Shown here: positions 23,863-32,137 of the stretch, one piece after another | Numbering within the stretch: the stretch's first letter is position 1 | Layout of the letters: each line of letters opens with the position of its first letter | Assembly: GCA_017395935.1 (NCBI GenBank) | Contig: JAFQNL010000005.1 | Location: 1-44,930, forward strand | Direction: 5' to 3' | Source: Oscillospiraceae bacterium | GTDB taxonomy: Bacteria > Bacillota > Clostridia > Oscillospirales > Oscillospiraceae | DNA length: 44,930 bases | Position numbers and translations under genes: made by a program | Notes under the pieces: generated by a model | Seen by the model: the letters and a program-made list of their open reading frames with translations, nothing else | Databases searched by the model: none | What the model was told of the DNA's origin: nothing

Positions 23863-25272
23863 TCAGCTTTCCTTTTTCCACTGAACGCCCTGCTTAGTGT
23901 CCATGAGCACGATGCCCATGGCCTTCAGTTCATCCCGGATCCGGTCTGCTTCGGCCCAGTTTCTGGCTTTTCTGGCTGCCTGACGCTGCTGGATCATGGT
24001 CTCCACCATATCGTCCAGACTCTCTTCCTTCTTGTCATACAAGATGCCGAGAACATCGGTAAACTCAGCAATCAGCTTGAGCAGCGCCTCGGCGCCGGCA
24101 CGGGTGGGCTTCTGGTCGGGGCCTACCGCCTTATTGGCGGCGCGAACCAGCTCGAAGAGGACGGAGACGGCGTCGGCGGTATTGAAGTCGTCGTCCATAT
24201 AGGCTACGAACCGGTCCCGGTACTCCCCTGCCTGAGCCAGAACGGCCTGTTCGGCCTCGTTGGGCTGGCCTTCCTCGCCGTTCTTTGCCAGGAAGGTCAG
24301 GTTTTCCCGGGCGCTGTAGAGGCGCTCCAGACCGGCCTGAGCCTGCTGGAGGGACTCGGCGGAGTAGTTCAGGGGGGTACGGTAATGGGCCGAGAGCATA
24401 AAGAAGCGGATGGGCTCGTAGCCGTAGACAGCGGCGGCGTCACGAACGGTGAAGAAGTTGCCCAGAGACTTGGACATCTTCTTATTGTCGATATTCAGGA
24501 AGCCGTTGTGCATCCAGTATTTGGCGAAAGGAGCGCCGTTGGCGGCCTCGGACTGGGCGATCTCGTTCTCATGGTGGGGGAACTGGAGGTCTTCGCCGCC
24601 GCAGTGGATATCAATGGTGGGGCCCAGATGCTTCCGGTTCATGGCGGAGCATTCGATGTGCCAGCCGGGACGGCCCTTGCCCCAGGGAGAGTCCCAGTAG
24701 GGCTCGCCGGGCTTGGCAGCCTTCCAGAGGGCGAAGTCCAGAGGATTCTCCTTCTCGTCGTTGACGTCGATCCGGGCGCCGGACTGGAGGTCCTCGATGG
24801 GCTGATGGGAGAGCTTGCCGTAGCCGTTAAACTTCAGGGTACGGTAATAGACATCGCCGCTGGGGACGGGGTAGGCATAGCCCTTATCTACCAGCGTCTG
24901 GACCAGCTCGATAATCTCGGGCATGGTCTCAGTGGCCTTGGGATGAATGGTGGCGTGGCGGACACCCAGTGCCTCGGCATCTTTGAAGTACTCAGCGATA
25001 TACTTTTCGGCGATCTCCTGAGTGCTGACACCCTCTTCGTTGGCACGGCGGATAATCTTGTCATCCACGTCGGTGAAGTTCTGGACGAAGGTGACTTCAT
25101 AGCCCCGGTACTCAAAGTAGCGGCGGAGCACGTCGAAGAGAATGATGGGACGGGCGTTGCCCACATGGATCAGGTTATAGACCGTGGGGCCGCAGGCGTA
25201 CATACTGACCTTGCCCGCATGCACGGGGACGAATTCTTCCTTTTTACGGGTCATAGAGTTGAAAATTTCCAT
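23863..25272 (-). CDS. cysS: Cysteinyl-tRNA synthetase
   Basis: A 469-residue class I aminoacyl-tRNA synthetase that charges tRNA-Cys. The ACGPTVYNLIHVGN block holds zinc ligand Cys27 and the HIGH-equivalent HVGN (36-39). Further zinc ligands are Cys208, His233 and Glu237. KMSKS is at 265-269. A C-terminal helical domain for tRNA binding follows. Two bases separate it from the upstream cysE stop, and its ribosome site AAGGAGGA lies inside the cysE end, so cysE and cysS are one operon under the T-box at 26.0-26.2 kb. Confidence 0.97.
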   Translation of the reverse strand: MEIFNSMTRKKEEFVPVHAGKVSMYACGPTVYNLIHVGNARPIILFDVLRRYFEYRGYEVTFVQNFTDVDDKIIRRANEEGVSTQEIAEKYIAEYFKDAEALGVRHATIHPKATETMPEIIELVQTLVDKGYAYPVPSGDVYYRTLKFNGYGKLSHQPIEDLQSGARIDVNDEKENPLDFALWKAAKPGEPYWDSPWGKGRPGWHIECSAMNRKHLGPTIDIHCGGEDLQFPHHENEIAQSEAANGAPFAKYWMHNGFLNIDNKKMSKSLGNFFTVRDAAAVYGYEPIRFFMLSAHYRTPLNYSAESLQQAQAGLERLYSARENLTFLAKNGEEGQPNEAEQAVLAQAGEYRDRFVAYMDDDFNTADAVSVLFELVRAANKAVGPDQKPTRAGAEALLKLIAEFTDVLGILYDKKEESLDDMVETMIQQRQAARKARNWAEADRIRDELKAMGIVLMDTKQGVQWKKES

Positions 25273-25274
25273 CT

Positions 25275-25949
25275 TTATTCCTCCTTATCGGACTGTTGTT
25301 CATTCTGTTGCTGGTCAAGGCGCTCCATCTGGCGCTCCAGAAACTCTACACGGGACATCAGAGCCTTGAGCTTTTCATCAACAGGGTCGGTAATATGGAT
25401 CTGATCCACAGCGCTGGCGTAGGATACCCGCTCTCCGGCAATCCGGACGACCTGAGCAGGGACGCCCACGGCGGTGGAGTCGTCGGGAATCTCCCGGAGG
25501 ACGACCGCGTTGGCGGCAATTCGGGCACCGTTGCCCACTTTGAAGGGGCCCAGCACCTTGGCGCCGGAGCCGATCAGAACGTTGTTTCCAATGGTAGGAT
25601 GGCGCTTACCCTGATCTTTACCGGTACCGCCCAGGGTAACTCCCTGATAGAGGAGCACGTCGTCGCCCAGCTCGGCGGTCTCACCGATCACGATACCCAT
25701 ACCGTGGTCGATGACCAGACGGCGGCCGATGGTCGCGCCGGGGTGGATCTCGATACCGGTCCAGAACCGGGCCCACTGGGAGACCAGACGGGCCAGAAAC
25801 TTGAGCCGGCGGCAATAGAGAAAGTGGGCCAGCTTGTGATAGAGGGTGGCGTGGACGCCGGGATAGAGAAGCAGGATCTCCAGCTTGCTCCGGGCGGCAG
25901 GGTCCCGGGCCTGATAGGCCGCGAGAATCTCGTTAAGATAGTTGAACAT
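25275..25949 (-). CDS. cysE: Serine O-acetyltransferase
   Basis: A 224-residue enzyme that makes O-acetylserine from serine and acetyl-CoA, the first step of cysteine synthesis. The N-terminal helical part (LLLYPGVHATLYHKLAHFL) precedes a left-handed beta-helix of hexapeptide repeats with IHPGATIG, DHGMGIVIGE and GAKVLGPFKVG. The active-site His is in IDHGMG. The C-terminal tail (about 185-224) is charged and glutamine-rich, ending in a coiled-coil-like stretch. It is first of the cysE-cysS operon and is directly preceded by a cysteine-type T-box leader, so uncharged tRNA-Cys should raise both supply and charging of cysteine. Confidence 0.95.
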   Translation of the reverse strand: MFNYLNEILAAYQARDPAARSKLEILLLYPGVHATLYHKLAHFLYCRRLKFLARLVSQWARFWTGIEIHPGATIGRRLVIDHGMGIVIGETAELGDDVLLYQGVTLGGTGKDQGKRHPTIGNNVLIGSGAKVLGPFKVGNGARIAANAVVLREIPDDSTAVGVPAQVVRIAGERVSYASAVDQIHITDPVDEKLKALMSRVEFLERQMERLDQQQNEQQSDKEE

Positions 25950-25995
25950 GGTTCAATGACACTCCCAATTCTGACAAAAGAGACCTGCGGGAAAT

Positions 25996-26222
25996 GAAAA
26001 ACACCTCCTGCATCTCTGCAAGAGGCGATAACACGACCGCGGTTCCACTCTTTTTTGTCACTTTGGAAAGCCGGTAACGGCGGCAAAACCGGAGGCATTA
26101 CCCTCTCGCTCCGGGGCGCACTTCATACAGTATGGCAGAGACGGGCTTTCATCCGGTGACCCATCCTCGCTGGCTGACATAGTTGTATTACTCTTCCCCT
26201 TCACAGCGAAGCAATATTACAG
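25996..26222 (-). ncRNA. T-box leader (cysteine specifier UGC) controlling cysE-cysS
   Basis: Read on the minus strand the leader shows GAAGAGTAATAC, the Stem I AGTA bulge (26192-26189). It then shows TATGAAGTGCGCC with the likely specifier TGC at 26120-26118, followed by a purine. The T-box proper, AGAGTGGAACCGCGG, is at about 26051-26037. A terminator stem follows (26025-26017 with 26012-26004, one G-U pair) plus TGTTTTTC ending at 25996. UGC matches tRNA-Cys (anticodon GCA), and the genes downstream are cysE and cysS. Uncharged tRNA-Cys would stabilise the antiterminator and allow readthrough. The specifier position is my reading of the consensus; the T-box class is certain. Confidence 0.95.
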
Positions 26223-26227
26223 TCATT

Positions 26228-26256
26228 ATATTAGCATTTTCCCGCCCCCGTGTCAA
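26228..26256 (-). promoter_or_regulatory. Promoter of the T-box cysE-cysS operon
   Basis: Minus strand: TTGACA (26251-26256), 17-bp spacer, TAATAT (26228-26233); an overlapping TATAAT with a 20-bp spacer is also present. Confidence 0.75.
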
Positions 26257-26290
26257 CAAGGGGGGCAAAACTTTCACCGGTGAAAGCAGC

Positions 26291-26315
26291 GGGGCGAGCC
26301 GGTCCGGCCCGCCCC
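26291..26315 (-). terminator. Hairpin after pgsA, probable weak terminator
   Basis: A 12-bp GC-rich inverted repeat (26291-26302 with 26304-26315, one G-U) ends directly after the pgsA stop. Only a poor T tract (GCTTTC) follows on the minus strand. Confidence 0.45.
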
Positions 26316-26321
26316 ATTGAG

Positions 26322-26849
26322 TTACTTGTTGGTATTGATGACGTCCTTGTTCTTTAAGAAGTACTCGATACCCGAGTAGACAGTGGTAATCAGAATGACC
26401 AGATTAACCAGTCCGTCCACCTGCCACCACTGGTCCAGCACCAGCATCACGATAATACCCACCATGGTGCAGGCTGTCTTCACCTTGCCCGACCAGCCGG
26501 CGGCGATCACCCGGCCGTTGTCCACGGCGATCAGCCGGAGGGCGGAGACGGCAAATTCCCGGGCGATCACAATCAGCAGCACCCAGCTGGGCATACGGCC
26601 CTGCTCAACAAAGATGCACATGGCCGAGGTGACCAGCAGCTTGTCGGCAATAGGGTCGAGGAACTTGCCGAAGTCAGTAACCTGATCATAGTTGCGGGCA
26701 ATATAGCCATCAAGAAAGTCACTGAGGCTGGCCAGAACAAAGATAGCGGCGGCGATCAGATTGGCAGCAGCAAACTCCTGATAGCAGACCAGAACAAACA
26801 GCGGGATCAGGATGACCCGGAAGAGGGTAATCTTATTGGCTGTATTCAT
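26322..26849 (-). CDS. pgsA: CDP-diacylglycerol-glycerol-3-phosphate 3-phosphatidyltransferase
   Basis: A 175-residue membrane enzyme that makes phosphatidylglycerophosphate, the committed step to phosphatidylglycerol. The full CDP-alcohol phosphotransferase motif is present: D44-x2-D47-G48-x2-A51-R52-x8-G61-x3-D65-x3-D69. Hydrophobic spans surround it. ATG 26849 is chosen over 26864 because GGGAGGAAG lies at proper spacing and the ATG shares an ATGA overlap with the rimO stop. rimO-pgsA is thus one operon. Confidence 0.95.
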   Translation of the reverse strand: MNTANKITLFRVILIPLFVLVCYQEFAAANLIAAAIFVLASLSDFLDGYIARNYDQVTDFGKFLDPIADKLLVTSAMCIFVEQGRMPSWVLLIVIAREFAVSALRLIAVDNGRVIAAGWSGKVKTACTMVGIIVMLVLDQWWQVDGLVNLVILITTVYSGIEYFLKNKDVINTNK

Positions 26850-28186
26850 GCTTCTTCCTCCCATTGATCGATCTCACCCATGAGCTCTCCGTCTTCCATT
26901 CCGGTGAGCAGCACAGGGACAAAGGTGCCCAGAGGCACATCTCCAGCGGCGGTAAAGTAGACCGTTCCGTCTACTCCCGGGGAATCGGCCCAGCTCCGGC
27001 CGGCCCAGCAGCCCATCTCCTCGTCAAAGCCTTCAACCAGCACCTCTTCCACCTGACCCAGACGGCTTTCATTCCACTCGTCCATAATGTCAGCCTGAAG
27101 CTGGGCCAGCAGCTGGACCCGGCGCTGAGCGGTCTCGGGGTCTACCTGACCGGGCATGGTATAGGCCTCCGTCCCCTCCTCGGGAGAGAACTGGAAGACG
27201 CCGGCCCGAACCAGCTTCTGCTCCCGGAGGAACTGGCAGAGCTCTTCAAACTCCGCCTCCCCTTCCCCGGGAAGACCGCAGATAATGCTAGTACGGATTA
27301 CGGCCTGAGGCATTTTCTCCCGGATCTTCCGGAAGAGGTTTTCAATATGGGCCTTGTCGCCCCGGCGGCGCATGGCTTTGAGAATCGCGTCGTTGCAGTG
27401 CTGGATGGGAATGTCAAAATATTTGACAATCTTATCCTCCCGGGCAATCACATCCAGCATCTCGTCTGTCAGGGCCTCGGGATAGAGATAGTGAAGGCGA
27501 ATCCAGTGGAAGTCCAGCTTACACAGCTCGGTCAGCAGCTGGGGGAGCATCTGCCGCTTATAGCGCTCCTGACCGTAACGGGTCACGTCCTGAGCGATGA
27601 GGATGAGCTCCTCTACGCCGCTGTCGGAGAGGACTTTGGCCTCGGCCAGAATGGACTCCATACTCCGACTGCGGTAGCGGCCCCGGAGCTTGGGGATAAT
27701 ACAGAAGGCGCAGCGGTTGAAGCAGCCCTCGGCGATCTTCAGATAGGCCACCCAGGGGGCGGAGGAGATCATCCGGTCTCCGTCCTCCACGGTATCGTTG
27801 ATATCGCCGAAATACTCCGGATAGCCGCCAGCCATGACAGCGTCGATGGCCGAGACGATATCGGTATAGCTGCCGGTACCCAGAATACCGTCTACTTCGG
27901 GGAGCTCGGCCTTGATCTCCTCCCGGTAACGCTGGGAGAGGCAGCCGGTAACCAGAATTTTACCCAGTTTGCCCTCACTCTTGAGCTGGGCCATCTCCAG
28001 AATATTGGCGATGGCCTCCTCCTTAGCCGCGTCGATAAAGCCGCAGGTATTGACAACACAGAGGTCGGCCCCCTCCGGATCGTCCAGCACAATATGTCCG
28101 GCGTCCTGCACCAGAGCAGCCATCTGCTCGCAGTTGACCCGATTTTTATCACAGCCAAGGCTGATAAATGCCACTTGATAGCCCAT
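26846..28186 (-). CDS. rimO: Ribosomal protein S12 methylthiotransferase
   Basis: A 446-residue radical-SAM enzyme that methylthiolates the conserved aspartate of ribosomal protein S12. The N-terminal MTTase domain carries cluster ligands Cys12, Cys48 and Cys82. The radical SAM motif is CFNRCAFC (Cys155, Cys159, Cys162). A C-terminal TRAM domain (VLVEGFDEE...) begins near residue 375. SLGCDKN and PKLRGRYRSR distinguish RimO from the tRNA enzyme MiaB. It heads the rimO-pgsA operon with a promoter at 28243-28271; AAGGAG precedes the ATG. Confidence 0.95.
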   Translation of the reverse strand: MGYQVAFISLGCDKNRVNCEQMAALVQDAGHIVLDDPEGADLCVVNTCGFIDAAKEEAIANILEMAQLKSEGKLGKILVTGCLSQRYREEIKAELPEVDGILGTGSYTDIVSAIDAVMAGGYPEYFGDINDTVEDGDRMISSAPWVAYLKIAEGCFNRCAFCIIPKLRGRYRSRSMESILAEAKVLSDSGVEELILIAQDVTRYGQERYKRQMLPQLLTELCKLDFHWIRLHYLYPEALTDEMLDVIAREDKIVKYFDIPIQHCNDAILKAMRRRGDKAHIENLFRKIREKMPQAVIRTSIICGLPGEGEAEFEELCQFLREQKLVRAGVFQFSPEEGTEAYTMPGQVDPETAQRRVQLLAQLQADIMDEWNESRLGQVEEVLVEGFDEEMGCWAGRSWADSPGVDGTVYFTAAGDVPLGTFVPVLLTGMEDGELMGEIDQWEEEA

Positions 28187-28242
28187 TGCGTTCTCCTTGC
28201 TTGACAGGCGGTTTGTTTCCAGACTTACCCAGTATAGTAGCT

Positions 28243-28271
28243 ATTATACCCTATCTCATTCACCGACGCAA
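28243..28271 (-). promoter_or_regulatory. Promoter of rimO-pgsA
   Basis: Minus strand: TTGCGT (28266-28271), 17-bp spacer, TATAAT (28243-28248). Confidence 0.75.
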
Positions 28272-28299
28272 GGGGCGGAGGGAAAGATGCGTCGGGACA

Positions 28300-28331
28300 G
28301 AGAAAACCGCTCCGGCGGCAGACCGGAGCGG
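28300..28331 (-). terminator. Terminator of the recA-recX operon
   Basis: A 9-bp perfect stem (CCGCTCCGG, 28307-28315, with 28323-28331), 7-nt loop; on the minus strand it is followed by TTTTCTC, shortly after the recX stop. Confidence 0.8.
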
Positions 28332-28340
28332 CAGCGGGGA

Positions 28341-28973
28341 TCAGTCGTCACAACACGAGTTCAATTGTCTCTCATAAGGGCGGATGGCCTCCCGGATCAC
28401 GTCCCAGCCAAAGCCCCGGCGGCGCAGGGCGTTCATCTGGCGCTGGAGCTCTTTCTCCGTCACCTCCCGGTAACGAAGCTTGCCTGCCAGGAAGGCCTCG
28501 GCAGCCTCCAGTCCCGGGCGCATTTCCTCCATGGCCTCCTCCCAGTATTCTCTGGGAACCTTCCGCCGGTAGAGCTCCTCCCGGATCTTCTGGGGGCCGT
28601 AGCCCATATGGTCATAATGGCGGACGATGGTCCGGGCATACTCGGCGTCGTTGACGGCGCCCAGCTCTTCCAGCCAGTCGGCCGCCTTCTGTGCCTGCGC
28701 CTCCCCCTCTCCCTTCTTCACCAGCCGGCTGACCAGCTCGGTTTTGGACAGGGGACGGGCGCCGATCATCCGAGCAGCTCTGGCTTTCGCCTGGGTGTCC
28801 AGACTGCTGGACAGGAGCCGGTCAAAGTCATTGCCCTCCAAAACGAGGCCGGGACGAAGGCCAAAGTCCAGCAGTTCACCCTGCCCCACCTTCAGCATGG
28901 CGCCGGTATCCAGAAAGACCAGATACCGGCCCTTGACATGTTTGGAGGGTTCTACGCGGTCAATCCGGGGCAT
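28341..28973 (-). CDS. recX: RecA regulator RecX
   Basis: A 210-residue RecX protein, which binds RecA filaments and tunes recombinase activity. It has the usual tandem three-helix repeats: LSKTELVSRLVKKG near 85, the ...YARTIVRHYDHMGYGPQKIREELYRR region near 125-150, and a C-terminal repeat (LQRQMNALRRRGFGWDVIREAI). An N-terminal extension of about 60 residues is normal in Firmicutes. Its ATG shares one base with the recA stop (TGATG), so translation is coupled to recA. Expression therefore follows recA, probably under SOS control from the promoter near 32.1 kb. Confidence 0.93.
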   Translation of the reverse strand: MPRIDRVEPSKHVKGRYLVFLDTGAMLKVGQGELLDFGLRPGLVLEGNDFDRLLSSSLDTQAKARAARMIGARPLSKTELVSRLVKKGEGEAQAQKAADWLEELGAVNDAEYARTIVRHYDHMGYGPQKIREELYRRKVPREYWEEAMEEMRPGLEAAEAFLAGKLRYREVTEKELQRQMNALRRRGFGWDVIREAIRPYERQLNSCCDD

Positions 28974-30118
28974 CAGCCTTCAAAGTCCTCGGCGGAGATA
29001 TCCAGATCGTAGCCGGAAGCAGGAGCCTCAGCGGGAGCGGCGGCACCGAAGGTACGGCCGGCAGCCTCAGCGGCCACCACCGACTGGCGGCTCATGAGCT
29101 TATAGGCGTTGGCCCGGATCTGCTCTTCCAGCGAGTCGGCCACGTCGGGATGGTCCACCATGAACTGCTTGGCAGCGTCACGGCCCTGACCCAGACGGAT
29201 CTCGCCCATGGAGTACCAGGAGCCGGACTTCTCGATCAGACCCAGCTTGGCGGCCAGGTCCACAATCTCGCCCTCAATGGAGATACCGGTGCCGTACATG
29301 ATATCAAACTCGGCCTCACGGAAGGGAGGTGCCATCTTGTTCTTGACCACCTTGGCCCGGGTATGGTTGCCGATCAGGTCATCGCCCACCTTCAGGCTCT
29401 GGACCCGGCGTACCTCGATCCGGACAGAGGAGTAGAACTTCAGGGCACGGCCGCCGGTGGTGACCTCGGGGTTACCGTAGACCACACCCACCTTTTCACG
29501 CAGCTGGTTGATAAAGATGCAGATACAGTTGGTCTTACCGATCGAGCCGGTCAGCTTACGCAGTGCCTGGCTCATCAGACGGGCCTGAAGGCCTACATAG
29601 CTGTCGCCCATCTCGCCCTCGATCTCGGCACGGGGGACCAGCGCGGCTACCGAGTCGACAACCACCACGTCAACGGCGCCGGACCGAACCAGCTGGTCGG
29701 TAATCTCCAGCGCCTGCTCGCCGGTATCGGGCTGAGCGATCAGCATGGAGTCGATATCCACGCCCAGCGCCCGGGCATAGCCGGGGTCCATGGCGTGCTC
29801 GGCGTCAATATAGGCCACCTCGCCGCCCAGCTTCTGGGCCTCAGCCACGACATGGAGGGCCAGCGTGGTCTTACCGGAGGACTCAGGGCCGTAGATCTCT
29901 ACAATACGGCCACGGGGCAGACCGCCAATGCCCAGAGCGAGGTCCAGAGCCAGAGAGCCGGTGGGGATGCTCTCCACCTGCATGGCGGCGTTGTCACCCA
30001 GACGCATAATGGAGCCCTTGCCAAAGGTGCGCTCAATCTGAGCTACGGCAGTCTCCAGTGCTTTCTTTTTATCGCTGGCAGGAGCAGCGGTACGGACATT
30101 GGCTTTCTTCGTTGCCAT
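28973..30118 (-). CDS. recA: Recombinase RecA
   Basis: The 381-residue DNA recombinase that forms filaments on single-stranded DNA, drives strand exchange and triggers LexA self-cleavage. Walker A is GPESSGKT (77-84); Walker B ([10 protein letters not shown]) and the [18 protein letters not shown]-like C-terminal block are intact. The start MATKK at 30118 is chosen over 30166 because AAGGAGAGG lies 10 bases upstream. The N terminus is Lys/Ala-rich and the C-terminal tail is Ala/Pro-rich, then acidic. It is third in DUF1385-prmC-recA-recX; the 67-bp gap before it has a hairpin but no convincing promoter. Confidence 0.98.
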   Translation of the reverse strand: MATKKANVRTAAPASDKKKALETAVAQIERTFGKGSIMRLGDNAAMQVESIPTGSLALDLALGIGGLPRGRIVEIYGPESSGKTTLALHVVAEAQKLGGEVAYIDAEHAMDPGYARALGVDIDSMLIAQPDTGEQALEITDQLVRSGAVDVVVVDSVAALVPRAEIEGEMGDSYVGLQARLMSQALRKLTGSIGKTNCICIFINQLREKVGVVYGNPEVTTGGRALKFYSSVRIEVRRVQSLKVGDDLIGNHTRAKVVKNKMAPPFREAEFDIMYGTGISIEGEIVDLAAKLGLIEKSGSWYSMGEIRLGQGRDAAKQFMVDHPDVADSLEEQIRANAYKLMSRQSVVAAEAAGRTFGAAAPAEAPASGYDLDISAEDFEG

Positions 30119-30159
30119 AATAGATCTTCCTCTCCTTGGTTTGTGTCTGTATGATAGCA

Positions 30160-30191
30160 CAGTCAAAGTCCCTTTTTTTGGACTTTCACTG
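30160..30191 (-). other. Hairpin spanning the prmC stop codon, upstream of recA
   Basis: CAGT-G-AAAGTCC pairs with GGACTTT-G-ACTG around an A7 loop on the minus strand. No T tract follows, so it is not a typical terminator. It may set mRNA stability or the recA/prmC ratio. Confidence 0.4.
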
Positions 30192-31082
30192 TTTGGAAGC
30201 CTCTTTTTCTTCCCGGGCAGTGCCGGGCCACTGGCCTTCTACCACCCGGAGAATACCGGCGGGGTCGGTGTAGCTGCTGACGGACTGAAAGCCCTCCCGG
30301 CGAAGGATGGCCTCCACGTCGCCGGCCTGATGGATGCCCACCTCATAGATCAGCCAACCCTTGGGGCGGATAATCTTTTTCCATTTGGCGGTAATCACCC
30401 GGTAGAAGTCCAGCCCATCCTCTCCCCCGTCCAGAGCCAGCTGAGGCTCATAGTCCCGGACGGAACCGTCCAGCCCGGCCAGATCGCCGGTGGGGATATA
30501 GGGGGGATTGGAGACGATTACGTCAAAGTCCCAGAGCATGGCGGGGGGATCCTGACGGGCGTCTACCTGAAAACAGGTTACGTTGCTTCTGCGGGAGCAG
30601 CGGCGGATATTCTGCCGACAGACCCGGACGGCGTCGGCAGACGTGTCTGCCAGCACAACCCGACAATCGGGGACATTGGTGCCCACAGCCAGTCCAATAC
30701 AACCGGTACCGGCACAGAGGTCCAGCACACGGACCTTTTCCCCGGCCTCTCTGGCCCGGAGGATGGCCTGCTCGGCCACTACCTCGGTGTCCGACCGGGG
30801 GATTAGTACGGTCTTGTCTACGTCCAGATCAAGTCCGTAAAAGCTCCACTCTCCCAGCAGATAGGCGGCCGGCTCCCCCTCCAGACGGCGGCGGGCCAGC
30901 GCACGGATCTCCTGCTCCAGCTGAGAGGAGATATAGTAGTTCATGTCCATGAGAAACTGCTCACGGCTCTTTCCCGAGACATGGCAGACCAGCTCTCTGG
31001 CCTCCAGAGAGGCGGCCTCAATCCCGGCCAGCCGGAAGGCCCGGCGGATATCCAGATAGAGATTATTATAGGTAATAGCCAT
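30186..31082 (-). CDS. prmC: Release factor glutamine methyltransferase
   Basis: A 298-residue S-adenosylmethionine-dependent enzyme that methylates the GGQ glutamine of peptide release factors RF1 and RF2. It has a helical N-terminal substrate-binding domain, the SAM motif [10 protein letters not shown] (121-130) and the catalytic NPPYIP (192-197). Length and order match HemK/PrmC. In many Firmicutes prmC follows prfA, but here it follows the DUF1385 gene (15-base gap); DUF1385-prmC neighbourhoods are also common. It lies upstream of recA on the same strand. Confidence 0.95.
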   Translation of the reverse strand: MAITYNNLYLDIRRAFRLAGIEAASLEARELVCHVSGKSREQFLMDMNYYISSQLEQEIRALARRRLEGEPAAYLLGEWSFYGLDLDVDKTVLIPRSDTEVVAEQAILRAREAGEKVRVLDLCAGTGCIGLAVGTNVPDCRVVLADTSADAVRVCRQNIRRCSRRSNVTCFQVDARQDPPAMLWDFDVIVSNPPYIPTGDLAGLDGSVRDYEPQLALDGGEDGLDFYRVITAKWKKIIRPKGWLIYEVGIHQAGDVEAILRREGFQSVSSYTDPAGILRVVEGQWPGTAREEKEASKQ

Positions 31083-31097
31083 CTGTCTCTCCCCCGT

Positions 31098-32063
31098 TTA
31101 CCACCGATCCTGCCCTTGCTGCTCGGGAAGGACCAGTTTGAGGGCCTCAATGGCCACCTCAATCATGCCGTCGTCCGGCTCGAAGGTGGTGAAGTTCTGC
31201 ATCCAGAGACCGGGAGCCGTGAGAAATCGGGTAACGGCGTTGTCGTGGCCGCCGGCATAGCGGTTAAACTCATAGCTGATTCCCACAATCACCGGCAGAC
31301 TCAGCAGCTGCAGCAGAATCCGTACCAGCAGATTGGGAGGCGTGTAGAGGGTGAACATGGCCGCATGGACCAGAATGGCCACAAAAATAACCACGAACAG
31401 AAAGCTGGTGCCACAGCGGGGATGGTGGCAGCCCATCTGGCGGACGTTCTCCACCGTCAGCTCCAGACCCTTTTCGTAGCAGTAGATGGTCTTGTGCTCG
31501 GCGCCATGGTAGGAGAAGGTGCGGCGGATATCGCTCATTCTGGAGCACATGATCAGATAGCCCAGAAACAGGCAGATCCGGACCAGACCCTCGGTCAGGC
31601 TGATTGCCAGCTTGTTCATGGGGATAAGCATTTGAAGCAGACCAACCACCAGCGCGGGCAGCAGGAAGAACAGACCCACTGACAGGCAGACGGCCAGCAC
31701 CACCGTCAGGCCGATAATGGCTTTGCCAAAGGCCTCGCTGCCCAGCTTCTTTTCCAGCCAGAGCTCAAACTTTGTGGGCTGCATACTCTCGTCCTCAGGA
31801 TAGAAGTCGGCCGAGAAGAGCAGGGCCTTAACTCCCCGGTACATGGAGTCCAGAAAGGTGACCCCGCCCCGGATAAAGGGCAGGCCAAGGATGGGAAAGC
31901 GCTCCTTGATCAGCTTGAGCTCTTCGGTGCGCACTTCAAGTCCCCCATCGGGACGGCGGACGACAATGGCCTGCTTCTCGGGGCCACGCATCAGAATGCC
32001 CTCGATCAGTGCCTGTCCGCCAATGGTAGTACGGAAGACGGTCTCTTCCCTCTTATTTGACAT
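31098..32063 (-). CDS. DUF1385 (YqhQ-like) membrane protein
   Basis: A 321-residue DUF1385 protein. The N-terminal half is soluble and has the family pattern GGQALIEGILMRGP (residues 14-27). Several membrane spans follow at about 110-165 and 205-260. A conserved YHGAEHKTIYCYE block and CHPRCGTSFL lie near 180-205; the His and Cys pattern suggests a metal site. The family is widespread next to prmC/prfA and has no established function. ATG 32063 is chosen over 32093 because AAAGGAG lies 9 bases upstream and the -10 box lies inside the longer form. It is first in an operon whose promoter carries two LexA-type boxes. Confidence 0.85.
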   Translation of the reverse strand: MSNKREETVFRTTIGGQALIEGILMRGPEKQAIVVRRPDGGLEVRTEELKLIKERFPILGLPFIRGGVTFLDSMYRGVKALLFSADFYPEDESMQPTKFELWLEKKLGSEAFGKAIIGLTVVLAVCLSVGLFFLLPALVVGLLQMLIPMNKLAISLTEGLVRICLFLGYLIMCSRMSDIRRTFSYHGAEHKTIYCYEKGLELTVENVRQMGCHHPRCGTSFLFVVIFVAILVHAAMFTLYTPPNLLVRILLQLLSLPVIVGISYEFNRYAGGHDNAVTRFLTAPGLWMQNFTTFEPDDGMIEVAIEALKLVLPEQQGQDRW

Positions 32064-32083
32064 GGATATGTTTGCTCCTTTGC

Positions 32084-32112
32084 AGTATAACAAACATCTG
32101 TTCTAATTGCAA
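32084..32112 (-). promoter_or_regulatory. Promoter of the DUF1385-prmC-recA-recX operon
   Basis: Minus strand: TTGCAA (32107-32112), 17-bp spacer, TATACT (32084-32089). A LexA-type box fills the spacer. Confidence 0.75.
32092..32103 (-). promoter_or_regulatory. LexA (SOS) box 1, between -35 and -10
   Basis: Minus strand GAACAGATGTTT with flanking G, matching the Gram-positive SOS box GAAC-N4-GTTY. Its position would block RNA polymerase. Confidence 0.75.
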
Positions 32113-32121
32113 TATCAAATC

Positions 32122-32133
32122 GAACAAATGTTC
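32122..32133 (-). promoter_or_regulatory. LexA (SOS) box 2, upstream of -35
   Basis: GAACATTTGTTC on the minus strand, a perfect GAAC-N4-GTTC dyad. Its centre is 30 bp (about three helical turns) from box 1. Confidence 0.75.
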
Positions 32134-32137
32134 TTCT

